A stretch of 64,000 nucleotides of DNA from an uncultured Eubacteriales bacterium (GTDB taxonomy: Bacteria > Bacillota > Clostridia > Christensenellales > CAG-314), in NCBI GenBank assembly GCA_900544545.1, contig UQVY01000011.1, positions 1 to 64,000 on the forward strand, in the 5' to 3' direction. The translations under genes and the position numbers were made by a program. The notes beneath the pieces were generated by a model, which saw nothing but the letters and a program-made list of their open reading frames with translations, did not search any database and was not told where the DNA came from. Numbering within the stretch: the stretch's first letter is position 1; the number at the start of each line of letters is the position of its first letter. Shown piece by piece: positions 63,308 to 64,000 of the stretch.

Positions 63308-64000
63308 ATGAAAATAAACCGAATTTTGACGAAAGATCCTCTTAACGGCAACGCAAACCGTCCGCGCGGATCGAAATTGGTGTTCGACGCCGAAAACAAG
63401 CTTATCGGTTTCTACAAAAAAGGGAAACTTTTCGACCTGAACGGTATGCTCGTTTCGGATTGTCCGTGGGCAAGAAAGAGAGATTTGTCCGCGGAAGAGG
63501 GAGTTTATCGGCATAACGGAGGCTTCGTTTATTCGGGCGGGATAAAGTTCGGACGAATCGAAGAGGATATAAGATTTGCGATAGTTTTATTGCTTTTTCT
63601 TATATTTGCGGCAGCCTCAGTCATTTTCGTTATGATTAACTCGCGCGCGGTCAAGCCTATACCCGTGTTTACGGTCGAGGACAAGGACGGATATTGGACG
63701 GCTTCGGGCGATATCGATATTTTCGGCAGTCAGAAACTTCGTCCGGGAGCCAAGGGAGAATACGTCTTTTCCGTGAACAATCCCAACGATTTCGATCTGG
63801 ATATGGATATAGAGATTCGTTTCGTTTACGACGGAAAGGAGCTGAGAATTCCGTTGAGGTATCTTCTTTCGAGCGACGGGAAAATCATAGATATGAAAGA
63901 CCGCGACGACGGATACGACGTTTACGGACTTTTATTGGAAAAAGAAACTTTAAGAACCTACAATCTGTCGTGGGAGTGGCTTTTCGACGGTAAAAAAGAC
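63308..64000 (+). CDS. Membrane-anchored TasA-related protein (C-terminus outside window)
   Basis: GAGGAG precedes ATG 63308; the frame is open to the end (231 codons). A cytoplasmic domain of about 80 residues contains a short repeated hairpin-like pattern (KLIGFYKKGKLFDLNGMLV), followed by a transmembrane helix (IVLLLFLIFAAASVIFVMIN). The outer domain ends in LSWEWLFDGKKD, the same motif as in the preceding matrix protein, so the two are paralogous outside the membrane. A hairpin without T tail at 63225-63257 separates them. It may anchor or regulate the fibre. The symbol is left open. Confidence 0.75.
   Translation, partial: MKINRILTKDPLNGNANRPRGSKLVFDAENKLIGFYKKGKLFDLNGMLVSDCPWARKRDLSAEEGVYRHNGGFVYSGGIKFGRIEEDIRFAIVLLLFLIFAAASVIFVMINSRAVKPIPVFTVEDKDGYWTASGDIDIFGSQKLRPGAKGEYVFSVNNPNDFDLDMDIEIRFVYDGKELRIPLRYLLSSDGKIIDMKDRDDGYDVYGLLLEKETLRTYNLSWEWLFDGKKD

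Noticed and set aside
1..64000. tRNA or rRNA genes
   Set aside because: No cloverleaf or rRNA signature was seen on either strand by eye; a covariance scan would be needed to exclude one fully.

Overview
The window reads as an anaerobic, gut-type member of the Bacillota (Clostridia), probably an uncultivated lineage. The host-like part (about 21-64 kb) carries oxygen-defence genes of strict anaerobes (desulfoferrodoxin, a rubrerythrin remnant, an FprA/rubredoxin-type flavoprotein, Bcp), sigma-A promoters of the TTGACA-N17-TATAAT type, strong Shine-Dalgarno sites, and BspA-like leucine-rich-repeat surface proteins. The species cannot be named from the sequence alone.

Region 1 (1 to about 21.1 kb, GC-rich, all genes on the minus strand) is one end of an integrative conjugative element of the Tn1549/CTn type. 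In transcription order it holds a RepA-like initiator, DUF5348, PcfB, VirD4/TraG coupling protein, a small ORF, Maff2, a VirB6-like protein, PrgI, VirB4, a DNA methyltransferase, a CHAP/NlpC-P60 protein, DUF4315, DUF4366, a small Cys-rich protein, topoisomerase III and a large ArdA/ArdC-like/YodL polyvalent protein that runs off the left edge. VirB4 is split by a complete 2.4-kb group II intron with an intact reverse transcriptase. The relaxase and integrase are not in the window.

Region 2 (21.1-24.2 kb) holds two tandem large serine recombinases, both broken; the element end abuts the first one inside its catalytic domain. Region 3 (24.2-32.5 kb) has a lipoprotein, the oxidative-stress cluster, 3-methyladenine glycosylase, a 654-aa secreted protein and several gene fragments.

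Region 4 (33.2-51.2 kb) is dominated by two giant secreted subtilases (2084 and 2446 aa) with BspA-type repeats, each beside a MarR-type regulator. A third subtilase (943 aa, C-terminally cut) lies at 56.5-59.3 kb beside a GLUG/InlB-type lipoprotein and a third MarR-like regulator. Regulator, subtilase and surface lipoprotein therefore recur three times.

Region 5 (51.5-56.5 kb) is accessory DNA: HTH fragments, small membrane proteins, a Vat/CatB-type acetyltransferase, a structured inverted-repeat block with a truncated replication protein, and a broken type I restriction subunit. Region 6 (62-64 kb) has a c-di-GMP-I riboswitch with an overlapping terminator, followed by a TasA/SipW-type extracellular matrix protein and a related membrane protein that leaves the window.

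A striking property of 21-62 kb is the number of abrupt gene-to-gene junctions: fragments of well-conserved genes are joined with the intervening part missing. These are either real deletion scars or assembly collapses; the two must be told apart before any of the fused ORFs is taken at face value.
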